Origin: Coprenecus sp964640305
GTDB lineage: Bacteria > Bacteroidota > Bacteroidia > Bacteroidales > UBA932
Direction of reading: 5' to 3'
Assembly (NCBI GenBank): GCA_964640305.1
Contig: CAZXFF010000038.1
Coordinates: forward strand, 1-19,152
Length of the DNA stretch: 19,152 nucleotides
The translations under genes were made by a program, and so were the position numbers. Numbering within the stretch: position 1 is the first letter of the stretch; every line of letters starts with the position of its first letter. Positions 1 to 6,462 of the stretch are shown in pieces. The notes beneath the pieces were generated by a model. The model searched no databases, was not told the origin of the DNA, and saw nothing but the letters and a program-made list of their open reading frames with translations.

Positions 1-60
1 TTTATCTTCCGATTTTACTCGTAAGATAATATAATCAGCTATGTCATGTATTGAGTTCAT
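1..60 (-). CDS. Panacea (SocA/DUF4065) antitoxin-domain protein, N-terminal fragment
   Basis: The last 20 codons before the window edge read on the minus strand as MNSIHDIADYII followed by LRVKSEDK; the rest of the gene is off the left end. The start, with D-I-A-D-Y-I-I followed by a charged stretch, resembles the opening of Panacea-domain proteins (SocA/DUF4065), which act as antitoxins for many unrelated toxins. A good Bacteroidota promoter ends about 24 bases before the ATG, which supports the start. The upstream gene at 129-581 would be the natural candidate partner. With only 20 residues the family call is tentative; the existence of a coding start here is more secure than its identity. 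Confidence 0.55.
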   Translation of the reverse strand, partial: MNSIHDIADYIILRVKSEDK

Positions 61-83
61 TTTCAATCAAAATAATTTCAATG

Positions 84-114
84 CAAAATTAGTATCTTTT
101 TCTAACCTAACAAA
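84..114 (-). promoter_or_regulatory. Bacteroidota-type promoter for the Panacea-like gene
   Basis: On the minus strand, TTTG (111-114) and TAATTTTG (84-91) are separated by exactly 19 bases. This matches the Bacteroides consensus TTTG-N19-21-TAnnTTTG. Transcription would start near position 78, giving a short leader of about 18 bases before the ATG at 60. The promoter lies between the two cargo genes, so the downstream gene can be expressed independently of the upstream one. Confidence 0.7.
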
Positions 115-128
115 ATAATTAATTAGTT

Positions 129-581
129 TTATGTGATTGAATTAGAATGTTGAAGGTTTTCTTGTTCGCTTTCTTCCTTCATCCATATCCTTCCACCTAT
201 TGTGTTTCCCTGTATCTTATTAAGAAAATAGGTGCGGTTGTCGCTCTTGTGCAGCTTGATATCATAATAGATGTTATAACAAGCTTTTACTTCCACTCCA
301 AACATGTGATCGGAGAAGTCAGGCAGTTCGTTTAGAGGTATTACCCTGTCCTTAAAATCACAGTATACAGGATGCAGCTTATGCAGATAATCATTCTCAT
401 TGATCTGATGGAAGTAATTCGTTTCAGTGAATATCGGACAAAGAAACATTTTTTCATCCAACAGCTGTATAGCTGTATCTCTTAACTTCGTCTCCTCGCC
501 AGAAAAGATTGTAGGTAATCCATTATTCATGTGTTCATTGATAAATTGGACAGTAAGCATCTTTACTTTAACCATAATCAT
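129..581 (-). CDS. Hypothetical protein, possible partner of the Panacea gene
   Basis: A 150-residue protein that I do not recognise. It is soluble in appearance: no signal peptide or membrane helix. It is rich in aromatic and acidic residues in the middle (TETNYFHQINENDYLHKLHP) and ends in a Glu/Gln-rich tail. Three in-frame ATGs lie near the start (581, 575, 560); none has a clear ribosome site, so the first is kept. It is very A+T-rich compared with the chromosomal genes and lies at the outer part of the mobile element, the usual place for cargo. The next gene downstream (68 bases away) resembles a Panacea antitoxin, so a toxin role is possible by position only. Nothing in the sequence itself shows a catalytic motif. 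A perfect 9-bp palindrome sits upstream at 620-644. Confidence 0.7.
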   Translation of the reverse strand: MIMVKVKMLTVQFINEHMNNGLPTIFSGEETKLRDTAIQLLDEKMFLCPIFTETNYFHQINENDYLHKLHPVYCDFKDRVIPLNELPDFSDHMFGVEVKACYNIYYDIKLHKSDNRTYFLNKIQGNTIGGRIWMKEESEQENLQHSNSIT

Positions 582-619
582 TTGGTATTTAGCATTCCTT
601 CTCTTAAAAACACATACAC

Positions 620-644
620 TTTATAAATTTAACAGATTTATAAA
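620..644. promoter_or_regulatory. Candidate operator palindrome upstream of the cargo pair
   Basis: TTTATAAAT and ATTTATAAA form a perfect 9-bp inverted repeat around a 7-base centre (629-635). It lies about 40 bp before the start of the gene at 129-581. The position suits an autoregulatory operator as found before toxin-antitoxin modules, but an A+T-rich palindrome can also arise by chance, and no exact TAnnTTTG box was found beside it. Confidence 0.35.
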
Positions 645-683
645 ATAAAATTCCCCCATATCCGACAATCCTGGCGGACTATT

Positions 684-710
684 AGCGGTCGCACGAGGCG
701 GCCGCTTTTT
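684..710 (+). terminator. Hairpin with T-run between relaxase and cargo genes
   Basis: AGCGGTCGC (684-692) pairs with GCGGCCGCT (698-706) through nine pairs, one of them G-T, around a 5-base loop, followed by a T-run to 710. This is a typical intrinsic terminator read on the plus strand. No plus-strand gene ends here; the relaxase gene ends at 730 on the minus strand. It may block antisense reading into the mob genes, or work as a weaker terminator after the relaxase. Confidence 0.6.
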
Positions 711-729
711 GTGTGCTTGTTTCATGACT

Positions 730-1938
730 TTATCGTCTTAATCCTGTTCTAGGTTTCTTGCCCAATAGGAGGGTAGCAGCACGTGCACAGCGGCGGGCCC
801 ATTGCAGGTCGTCATCGTCCTTGTCTCGCCAGGGAAGATCGCTTTGCGAACCTCCGCCACCACCTCCGGCAGATACGGCGGGCGTATCAAGCATACCAAC
901 AAAGATAGCTACGGCTATGTCTGTCAGCTCGCTGCTGTTGGCAACCTCCCGGTAGTCGAACTCATCGTTGAAATAGTCAAGCACCCGCTCCGGAATATAG
1001 AAACGCTGTTCCGTTCCGCTATGGGAAGAAATCGTGTATGACACCGAGCCGGAACGATAGTGAGTATAGTCCATATCGGCTACCGGTCTTTGAACAGGTT
1101 CCGGTCGATGGATTTGAGAGATGTTGACCTGAGCGGCAAGTCTCTCCCGGTAGTGTAGCTTTTGCCAGGTTCGGGGAAGTTTGGAAATCATCAGGTTACG
1201 GGCTACTCCCAGTTCGGAAGCCTTGTATTTGGTATTTCCTTTGAGGATCGCATATCCACGGAGAACATCTTTCTTATCTTTCCGTTCATATACGGAATAG
1301 CCTCTCCGGGCAAGTGCCTTCTTGTATTCTTCCCATGACCACGATGGCATGGTTCTCAATACCTCCATACACTCTCTGCTTACTTCCGGAATGTTGCGAC
1401 TTCGGATTTCTTCCGCAGTCTTCCAGCCACGTTTCACTGCAACTCGCTCGGCTGCACGTTGTGCCCGAAGATGAATGTTATGGTCATTGTTGATGTTCCC
1501 GTTTTCATCAAAACGGCAAATTGCGGCATGGAGATGAGGGACTTTACCTTTGGATTCCATGTGCAGGTAAACCGTGTATTTGCTGTTTGCCAGATTGGTC
1601 GGGCTGGAACGGACTTTCCCGTCCTTGCCGGTAATCGTTTGTTTGTCGAACTCTTCGGCGAACTCGTGCCAGAGCTTTTGCCAGTCCTCAATGTCATAGA
1701 ATCTGGTATGCTCAGGCGATGGACTCAACTCTATTCTGATTATGGAATTCTTTATCGGCCGATGCTGGGAAAGGGTCAACTGCATGGAGTTCCATATTCC
1801 CATAGCGTCCAGATCAGGGGGCAACAGATTGTCCAATACCGGATATATTTTTTCCGGATGCTTCTTGTGCTTTGATTCACCAGTAATATAACGAAGGTCA
1901 TTGATACCGTAAGATATGGCTTTGGCTTTTGCAATCAT
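730..1938 (-). CDS. Relaxase / mobilization nuclease (Bacteroides mobilizable-element type)
   Basis: A 402-residue protein that would nick the element's oriT, stay bound to the 5' end and lead the strand into the recipient. The N-terminal SYGINDLRYITGES contains the candidate catalytic tyrosine (Y17; Y10 is the alternative). The metal-binding histidine cluster is H126-x8-H135-x-H137 (PHLHAAICRF). The C-terminal third carries a six-glycine run (358-363) followed by SQSDLPWRDKD and a basic end, a layout I associate with Bacteroides relaxases. The start overlaps the stop of the upstream MobC-type gene by ATGA, so the two are translationally coupled. It appears full-length and intact. The class (MOBP-like, relaxase Pfam family) is from memory of the family; the enzyme type itself is clear. 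Confidence 0.92.
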   Translation of the reverse strand: MIAKAKAISYGINDLRYITGESKHKKHPEKIYPVLDNLLPPDLDAMGIWNSMQLTLSQHRPIKNSIIRIELSPSPEHTRFYDIEDWQKLWHEFAEEFDKQTITGKDGKVRSSPTNLANSKYTVYLHMESKGKVPHLHAAICRFDENGNINNDHNIHLRAQRAAERVAVKRGWKTAEEIRSRNIPEVSRECMEVLRTMPSWSWEEYKKALARRGYSVYERKDKKDVLRGYAILKGNTKYKASELGVARNLMISKLPRTWQKLHYRERLAAQVNISQIHRPEPVQRPVADMDYTHYRSGSVSYTISSHSGTEQRFYIPERVLDYFNDEFDYREVANSSELTDIAVAIFVGMLDTPAVSAGGGGGGSQSDLPWRDKDDDDLQWARRCARAATLLLGKKPRTGLRR

Positions 1939-2354
1939 TTTTCTTCGGATTGAGGGTTGGACGGAATTCTGTTTTTCTCCTTTACGGCTTCCAGAAATTG
2001 GCAGACGCCTTCGGCGACATTGGAAAGTTCTCCGAGCCAGCCGACCATGAACGGAATCTGATTGAACATTACCATCCGCTGCTTTGTGGACATTCCATGA
2101 AGTGCGGAGGTATATTTTACGAGATCAGACCGACAATTGTCCAGATTCTGCAGCAGTGCCGCCTCTTCTTTAGTAAGCCTCGCTTTGGGCTTGAAGTTAT
2201 ACGCACATGACAATATGTAGTCGCTTACGGTCATGCCGCATTGTTCGGCCAGTGATTTTATATGTTCTCTCTGGCTGGGAGTGACTTTTGCCCCGACAAA
2301 GACGCTTCTTGTTTCTTTCGGGGAAGTTGATGTATTGGCAATATTTTCTTTCAT
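1935..2354 (-). CDS. MobC-type accessory mobilization protein (ribbon-helix-helix)
   Basis: A 139-residue protein starting at the ATG at 2354 (KENIANTS follows). A longer reading from 2474 would add 40 residues that have no family character and run through the candidate oriT, so it is rejected. Residues 15-52 (TRSVFVGAKVTPSQREHIK and then AEQCGMTVSDYI) fit the ribbon-helix-helix domain of MobC/BmgB-like proteins, which bind oriT and help the relaxase open and nick the DNA. The rest is helical. Its stop overlaps the relaxase start by four bases. Its own upstream region (2355-2670) contains inverted repeats, consistent with binding next to its own gene. Confidence 0.88.
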   Translation of the reverse strand: MKENIANTSTSPKETRSVFVGAKVTPSQREHIKSLAEQCGMTVSDYILSCAYNFKPKARLTKEEAALLQNLDNCRSDLVKYTSALHGMSTKQRMVMFNQIPFMVGWLGELSNVAEGVCQFLEAVKEKNRIPSNPQSEEK

Positions 2355-2670
2355 TTGAATCGTTGTTATAATGGTTGAAAAGGTGCGAGCTTGCGAGTAC
2401 CGTACTGGCGAAGAAACTGAGCAGTCAAGAGCGCCAATGTACAACCGTAACGCAGTGAGGTTATACCTTGGCATATCTCGAAACAGTTACCTGTTTATGC
2501 TTCCCCGCAAGCCATATTGGATGCGTATAATGAATTGGCACTTGGACAAGGAAATGCAGGATAATATTATCCACTAAAAGAGGGGAGAAAATGAGTATCT
2601 CACATGATGATTTCCTGCCGACTTTGCTTTATTCTAATATATACGCCCCTGCAATAAAGTAAAGTTGTAC
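2355..2670. other. Candidate origin of transfer (oriT) region
   Basis: A 316-base gap without a convincing gene, directly upstream of the mobC-relaxase pair, where oriT lies in related elements. It contains an interrupted inverted repeat, GTACTGGCG (2402-2410) with CGCCA-AT-GTAC (2432-2442) around 21 bases. Inside it is ACTG-AG-CAGT (2416-2425). Nearby are a direct repeat GCGAG-CTT-GCGAG (2384-2396) and GGT-TAT-ACC (2459-2467). The right side holds a separate hairpin at 2621-2665. The nick site cannot be named from sequence alone. The short plus-strand frame through here looks like chance. Confidence 0.5.
2621..2665. terminator. Stem-loop directly after the ATPase gene
   Basis: ACTTTGCTTTATT (2621-2633) is the inverted repeat of AATAAAGTAAAGT (2653-2665) with one mismatch in 13 and a 19-base loop. 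It begins 5 bases after the ATPase stop codon at 2671. It lacks a clear T-run on the minus strand, so it may stabilise the mRNA 3' end or belong to the oriT region rather than act as a simple terminator. Confidence 0.45.
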
Positions 2671-3744
2671 TCAGTAATGGCATTCTGGATTGAGAATATA
2701 ATTTTTCCCCTCCTTTATGACCATCTGCTTGTTGCCAAGAAAGGTGGCTACTTTGACAGCCTTGTTGTAGCCGAGCTTTACATTGTGCAATCCGTAAGCT
2801 TCCTTCAGACGTTCCAGGTAGTCATCATAACTGCCGATATTGCCATTGGCAAAAGCGGCATCCACTGCAGCACGATGTACAGGCTCCGGAATCTCCCTCT
2901 CCGGATCGAACGGTTCTTTGGTTGGTCGCCCGCTCTTCTTCTCTTTGGACAGATATGGTTCTACCAGTTCGGGCAGAACGTCTTCGTTTATGCGGAAAGC
3001 GAAAGGTTCAAAGTCCCGGTCCCGGATGTGCACAGCTTCGACCACACTTATGGCTTTGTCCTCTTTGTCCACTTCTACCTGCAGGATGGTTTCCGCCTTG
3101 TTGTTTAGTTCCGTGCCGATGTGACCACGCGCATGTTCATCATTCTTGTTCTGATGCAGGACAGTATGGATATGGATTTGTTTGTCGTCCGTCCACTGCA
3201 TGAATTTCGAGATAACTTCGGTAGATTCACTGGATGAATTGATGTCGTAAAGGAAATCACGGATGCCATCTATAATGACCAGACCCAAATCAGGTGTGGT
3301 GCCGATAGCTTCTTCGACTATCAACAGACGCACTCTTGGTGCAAACTTGCGCAGAGACAACATAATCAGATTTTCCGGCACCTTGTCATCCGGCATTTCC
3401 GCCAGACGCAGGATGCGCTTCAGTACCTGTTGACAATGATGGCGTCCCTGCTCCGTGTCGATATACAGAATCTTCCTCTTGTTCTCGGGGAACATGGAGC
3501 GGTAACGAAGAATAGTGCGACCACTCAATGCTGATGCGGCAATGGCCGAAACGTTGAAAGTCTTCTTGCTTTTGGCTTTCCCGATGGAAGCGCTGAAATT
3601 CCCCAATGTGCCTATAACAGCATCATCCACCATCAACACCGCCGGCGCTTCTTCATAGTTATTCGTGACGCTCACGGCTGCTTCCTCTATATAAACAGCC
3701 AGTTCCTCACGTGAAGATATCGTTTCGTCCGTCTTCTCCATCAT
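2671..3744 (-). CDS. RepA/RecA-like AAA ATPase of the mobilizable element
   Basis: A 357-residue protein of the AAA_25/RepA-helicase type often found in Bacteroides mobilizable elements, where it is thought to help unwind or replicate the excised circle. After a 40-residue N-terminus comes a P-loop region, GNFSASIGKAKSKKTFNV (48-65), in which the usual glycine before K-T is a lysine (K60). Then come KILYIDTEQGR (91-101) and a Walker B strand, LGLVIIDG (153-160, D159). HTVLHQNK (193-200) and ARGHIGTELNNKAETILQVE (205-224) fit the sensor and DNA-binding-loop strands of RecA-like folds. The C-terminal 90 residues resemble a small winged-helix tail. The start overlaps the HTH gene's stop (TAATG), so expression is coupled. 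The role in replication is inferred from family and context. Confidence 0.82.
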   Translation of the reverse strand: MMEKTDETISSREELAVYIEEAAVSVTNNYEEAPAVLMVDDAVIGTLGNFSASIGKAKSKKTFNVSAIAASALSGRTILRYRSMFPENKRKILYIDTEQGRHHCQQVLKRILRLAEMPDDKVPENLIMLSLRKFAPRVRLLIVEEAIGTTPDLGLVIIDGIRDFLYDINSSSESTEVISKFMQWTDDKQIHIHTVLHQNKNDEHARGHIGTELNNKAETILQVEVDKEDKAISVVEAVHIRDRDFEPFAFRINEDVLPELVEPYLSKEKKSGRPTKEPFDPEREIPEPVHRAAVDAAFANGNIGSYDDYLERLKEAYGLHNVKLGYNKAVKVATFLGNKQMVIKEGKNYILNPECHY

Positions 3745-4118
3745 TACCAGTTTTTAAGGTTAGGTTTACGGTGATGGGAAGCGAGCATGGCTTCGTTCTC
3801 TTCCTCGAAAGTTTGCGGAGTCGGATTCTTTCGGGAGGATTCCAGCCATTTGTCCAGTTCATCCCGGTAGATGTATAGATGTTTCCCTTGCTTGATGACT
3901 GGAATATCATCTTTTTTGACCTTGTAATAAAAGGTCGATAACGGCATTTTGAGATAGGCGCAAGCTTCCTGCACGGTCATGGGGACGTGCGTGTTTTCTT
4001 TGGCTTCATGCTGCTTGGACAGTTTTTCCGTCAGCAGATTTTCCATGCTTGCTATCCGGTCGCAAAGTTCACCGACTACTGCCGGCAAGTCATTGAATGT
4101 AAGTTGGTCTGTTTTCAT
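3744..4118 (-). CDS. Helix-turn-helix protein, excisionase-like
   Basis: A 124-residue DNA-binding protein. Residues 10-40 form a probable coiled coil (LPAVVGELCDRIASMENLL). Residues 47-93 are a MerR/HTH_17-type winged helix unit: MTVQEACAYLKMPLSTFYYK, then the wing around KQGKHLYIYRDELDKWL. This fold is used by excisionases and by small transcription factors of integrated elements. Its stop codon shares a base with the ATPase start (TAATG), which puts it first in a two-gene operon. It could control excision or switch on the replication and mobilization genes; which of these cannot be told from sequence. Confidence 0.82.
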   Translation of the reverse strand: MKTDQLTFNDLPAVVGELCDRIASMENLLTEKLSKQHEAKENTHVPMTVQEACAYLKMPLSTFYYKVKKDDIPVIKQGKHLYIYRDELDKWLESSRKNPTPQTFEEENEAMLASHHRKPNLKNW

Positions 4119-4219
4119 ATTATAACTTTTTAATCGTTTAACATGCTGCGAACCAACCCAATGAAGTTTTGCAGAACAATACAGACCGGATTAATTATTT
4201 CATCTGCATACGTTTTTTG

Positions 4220-5062
4220 TTACGACTCATCGTTATCTGTTTCCAAATGGAAGCGATAGTCTCCCTTTTCAGGTACATCAATTGGAATCTGACTTGCTAC
4301 CTGATCCCGCAAATTAAGTCTGAGATATTCATGACTCGCGTTTTCAAGTTCGTATGGGAATGATGCTTTGATAAAGACGGCTCTTTTCGCCAATGGTACT
4401 CTCAATCGTTCACCTACATTCCACGCCAGATGACGAAGTCCAGGTGAACGTAGCGGATTGTCAATATTGGAACGAATCGGTTTATAGAGCTCCGGCTGAT
4501 CACAAGCCATGTACTCAATGTTGGAAATGAGAGTCGCTATAGCCTCTTTGGAGAGATAGGGGGCAGTCTTGATGGTTACATATTCCCGAATCGCATCCAT
4601 AACCTTTACTTGCCTTTTCAGTTCTTTCTCTTTGAGTTCTTCCAGAATGGAATCATACTTTTCCAAATGAGATTCATTGGAGCAATCAGGGACGACAGGT
4701 TCTTGATTTGACTGTGGGGATGGAGAATACTCCTGTTCAGAAGAATCCGCCAGTTGTTCGGTAGAGAATGTTTCGGCAATACAAACAGGTTCTGTGGTGC
4801 TCTCTGATTCTATAACAGAGGAAGATTGTTCACCAAAAGAGAATTGGATGGGATTTTTCGTCAGCCAATTATAGAAAAATTTCTGCAGGCCTCCACACAA
4901 TATGATGGACATCGCCAGTCCGAGAATTACAGGAGTTGTTATGCGCATGATGTTGATCTCATGGCAAAGGGTAAAATAAGTGGCTATGGCCGCAAAAATG
5001 ATAACGGATAGCGCAAGGATAAAACTTATTTTCTTAGTTCGGATTTGTTCTGTATTTGTCAT
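4220..5062 (-). CDS. Hypothetical membrane protein of the element
   Basis: A 280-residue protein I cannot name. Two membrane helices lie at the N-terminus (about 12-33, ISFILALSVIIFAAIATYF, and about 40-58, ITTPVILGLAMSIILCGGL). Residues 75-135 are a Ser/Glu/Gln/Pro-rich linker of low complexity. The C-terminal domain (about 139-280) starts with a charged helix, SILEELKEKELKRQVKVMDA, and continues with a compact mixed fold rich in Leu and Arg. It probably sits in the inner membrane with the C-terminal domain in the cytoplasm. It lies between integrase and excisionase-like gene, in the conserved backbone rather than in the cargo. Possible jobs are coupling to a helper conjugation system or surface exclusion, but no motif shows this. 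Confidence 0.75.
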   Translation of the reverse strand: MTNTEQIRTKKISFILALSVIIFAAIATYFTLCHEINIMRITTPVILGLAMSIILCGGLQKFFYNWLTKNPIQFSFGEQSSSVIESESTTEPVCIAETFSTEQLADSSEQEYSPSPQSNQEPVVPDCSNESHLEKYDSILEELKEKELKRQVKVMDAIREYVTIKTAPYLSKEAIATLISNIEYMACDQPELYKPIRSNIDNPLRSPGLRHLAWNVGERLRVPLAKRAVFIKASFPYELENASHEYLRLNLRDQVASQIPIDVPEKGDYRFHLETDNDES

Positions 5063-5163
5063 CTTCTATCACTATTTGGAATTACTGTACGCCAAAGTTA
5101 TGTGCGTTATTCCAGATACTGATAAATAATGAGTTATAATCATACGATTTTACACAAAAATTA

Positions 5164-5205
5164 CGGATATAGTCCGATTTTTCGCTCAAAATCAAACTAT
5201 ATCCG
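5164..5205 (-). terminator. Long hairpin downstream of the integrase
   Basis: CGGATATAGT (5164-5173) pairs with ACTATATCCG (5196-5205) and, after a 2-base mismatch, GATTTT (5176-5181) pairs with AAAATC (5188-5193) around a 6-base loop. That is 16 of 18 pairs. Read on the minus strand it is followed by TAATTTTTG and begins 24 bases after the integrase stop, as expected for its terminator. The very regular A+T-rich stem could also be a protein-binding site. Confidence 0.6.
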
Positions 5206-5229
5206 CTAAAACAGGTGGAAAAATGCCTG

Positions 5230-6345
5230 TCAGTCTTTCCGCATCAGGGTGATTTTCTTGCTGGCTTCACGCTTGTTGCTGTCCACTACTTTCATGTACC
5301 TTTGGGTTGTGGTGATACTCTTGTGAGCCATCATGCTTTGTATGGTGCGGATGTCCGTTCCGGCAGCCGCTTGCAGCGTAGCGAATGTTCTACGATAGGA
5401 GTGGAATGTGATCTTCTTGGTGATTCCAGCCGAACGAATCCACCCTTTCATGTAAGTCTGGGTCCAGCTGCGCTGTAATCCCTTGAATACCATTCCCCGC
5501 TTGTCGGGGCTGTAGCCGATCAGGTCGAGTGCTTCCTCGCTGATGGGGATGATGTCCTCGGAGCGGTTCTTCTTGGTGATGATGTGTACGCACTTGCCAC
5601 CGGCCGAATAGTCCACGATGTCTTCCCAGCAGAGGGCGAGAATGTCGCTGATGCGCAGGCTGGTCATACAGGAGAAGAGCGACGCCGTCTTCAGTACGGG
5701 CTTCTTGCAAGGTGTCTCGGCCAGCTTGTAGAGTTCTTCCACTGAAAGATAATCCTTGACTACATCCTCGGTCTCGATCTTTTCGAGGAAGTCGTTGACG
5801 TTGTTGCGGATCAGTCCGTTACGGTAGAGGATTTTCAGAAGGCCCCTGAATGTAGACCAATATCCCGATGCGGAGTTTCGTGTGATGTGTCCGTTACGCT
5901 TGAGTTTCTTTGCCGTCAACAGGTACTCACGGAACTTGTTGCAGAGATCAATGTCGAGCTCCTCAAAAGTACATTTTCCATGCACGAAGTTGCTGAAATG
6001 GAGATAGACAAATTCCCACTTTGGGTCATGTTTACGGAGCTGATTACGGAAATACTCCAGGAAATCAGCCTTGAGTTTGTACTTGTCGAAGAAATCATAC
6101 CGTTCATTCACTACCGACTCGAACCTGCGGCAACGGATGGCTTCAGCCTTCTCGGCCATTACCTCGTTGAAATCCTGTTCCCGCTTGTTCTTCGGATTGG
6201 CATATATATAAATGCCAAGCGATTCATGACGGATAACTTTCATTGTTTCCTTGTCTCTATACCCAGGATAATAATCCAGATAAAACGACAGCATCCTGTT
6301 TTTCAAAGGACGTGTTCTTAATGTTACGGTTTTACAATCGTTCAT
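5230..6345 (-). CDS. Tyrosine recombinase / integrase of the element
   Basis: A 371-residue site-specific recombinase that would insert and excise the element. The start at 6345 (MNDCKTVTLRTRP) is preferred to the open frame's first ATG at 6408, because the N-terminal arm-binding domain of Bacteroides integrases begins in this way. A SAM-like core-binding domain covers about 85-190. The catalytic residues are in place: R231 (TSLRISDIL), K258 or K259 (TKKN), H315 and R318 (HSYRRTFAT), H341 (AHKSITTTQ) and the nucleophile Y350 (RYMKV). The usual TGLR is TSLR here. It is intact and of normal length. A hairpin at 5164-5205 probably ends the transcript; upstream lies the four-HTH gene on the same strand, 117 bases away. 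Confidence 0.95.
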   Translation of the reverse strand: MNDCKTVTLRTRPLKNRMLSFYLDYYPGYRDKETMKVIRHESLGIYIYANPKNKREQDFNEVMAEKAEAIRCRRFESVVNERYDFFDKYKLKADFLEYFRNQLRKHDPKWEFVYLHFSNFVHGKCTFEELDIDLCNKFREYLLTAKKLKRNGHITRNSASGYWSTFRGLLKILYRNGLIRNNVNDFLEKIETEDVVKDYLSVEELYKLAETPCKKPVLKTASLFSCMTSLRISDILALCWEDIVDYSAGGKCVHIITKKNRSEDIIPISEEALDLIGYSPDKRGMVFKGLQRSWTQTYMKGWIRSAGITKKITFHSYRRTFATLQAAAGTDIRTIQSMMAHKSITTTQRYMKVVDSNKREASKKITLMRKD

Positions 6346-6462
6346 AATGTTATATTTTTTATGGTTGTTATTAATTCGCTGGCAAATCACTGTAATGTAA
6401 CCATGCAAACCACCTTCAGTGACGATTAATTTTGGAATAATTTACGGTATCCTATAATCGGG

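Noticed and set aside
850..880. Six-glycine run in the relaxase as a possible sequencing or repeat artefact
   Set aside because: A Gly/Ser-rich stretch before DLPWRD fits the C-terminal layout I associate with Bacteroides-type relaxases, and the reading frame continues normally on both sides.
2355..2474. N-terminal extension of the MobC-type protein by 40 residues
   Set aside because: The extension would code through the oriT candidate and lacks similarity to the family; the ATG at 2354 starts a normal-length protein.
2371..2577. A 68-codon plus-strand frame in the candidate oriT region
   Set aside because: It has no recognisable family, start site or promoter and crosses the inverted repeats; better explained as chance.
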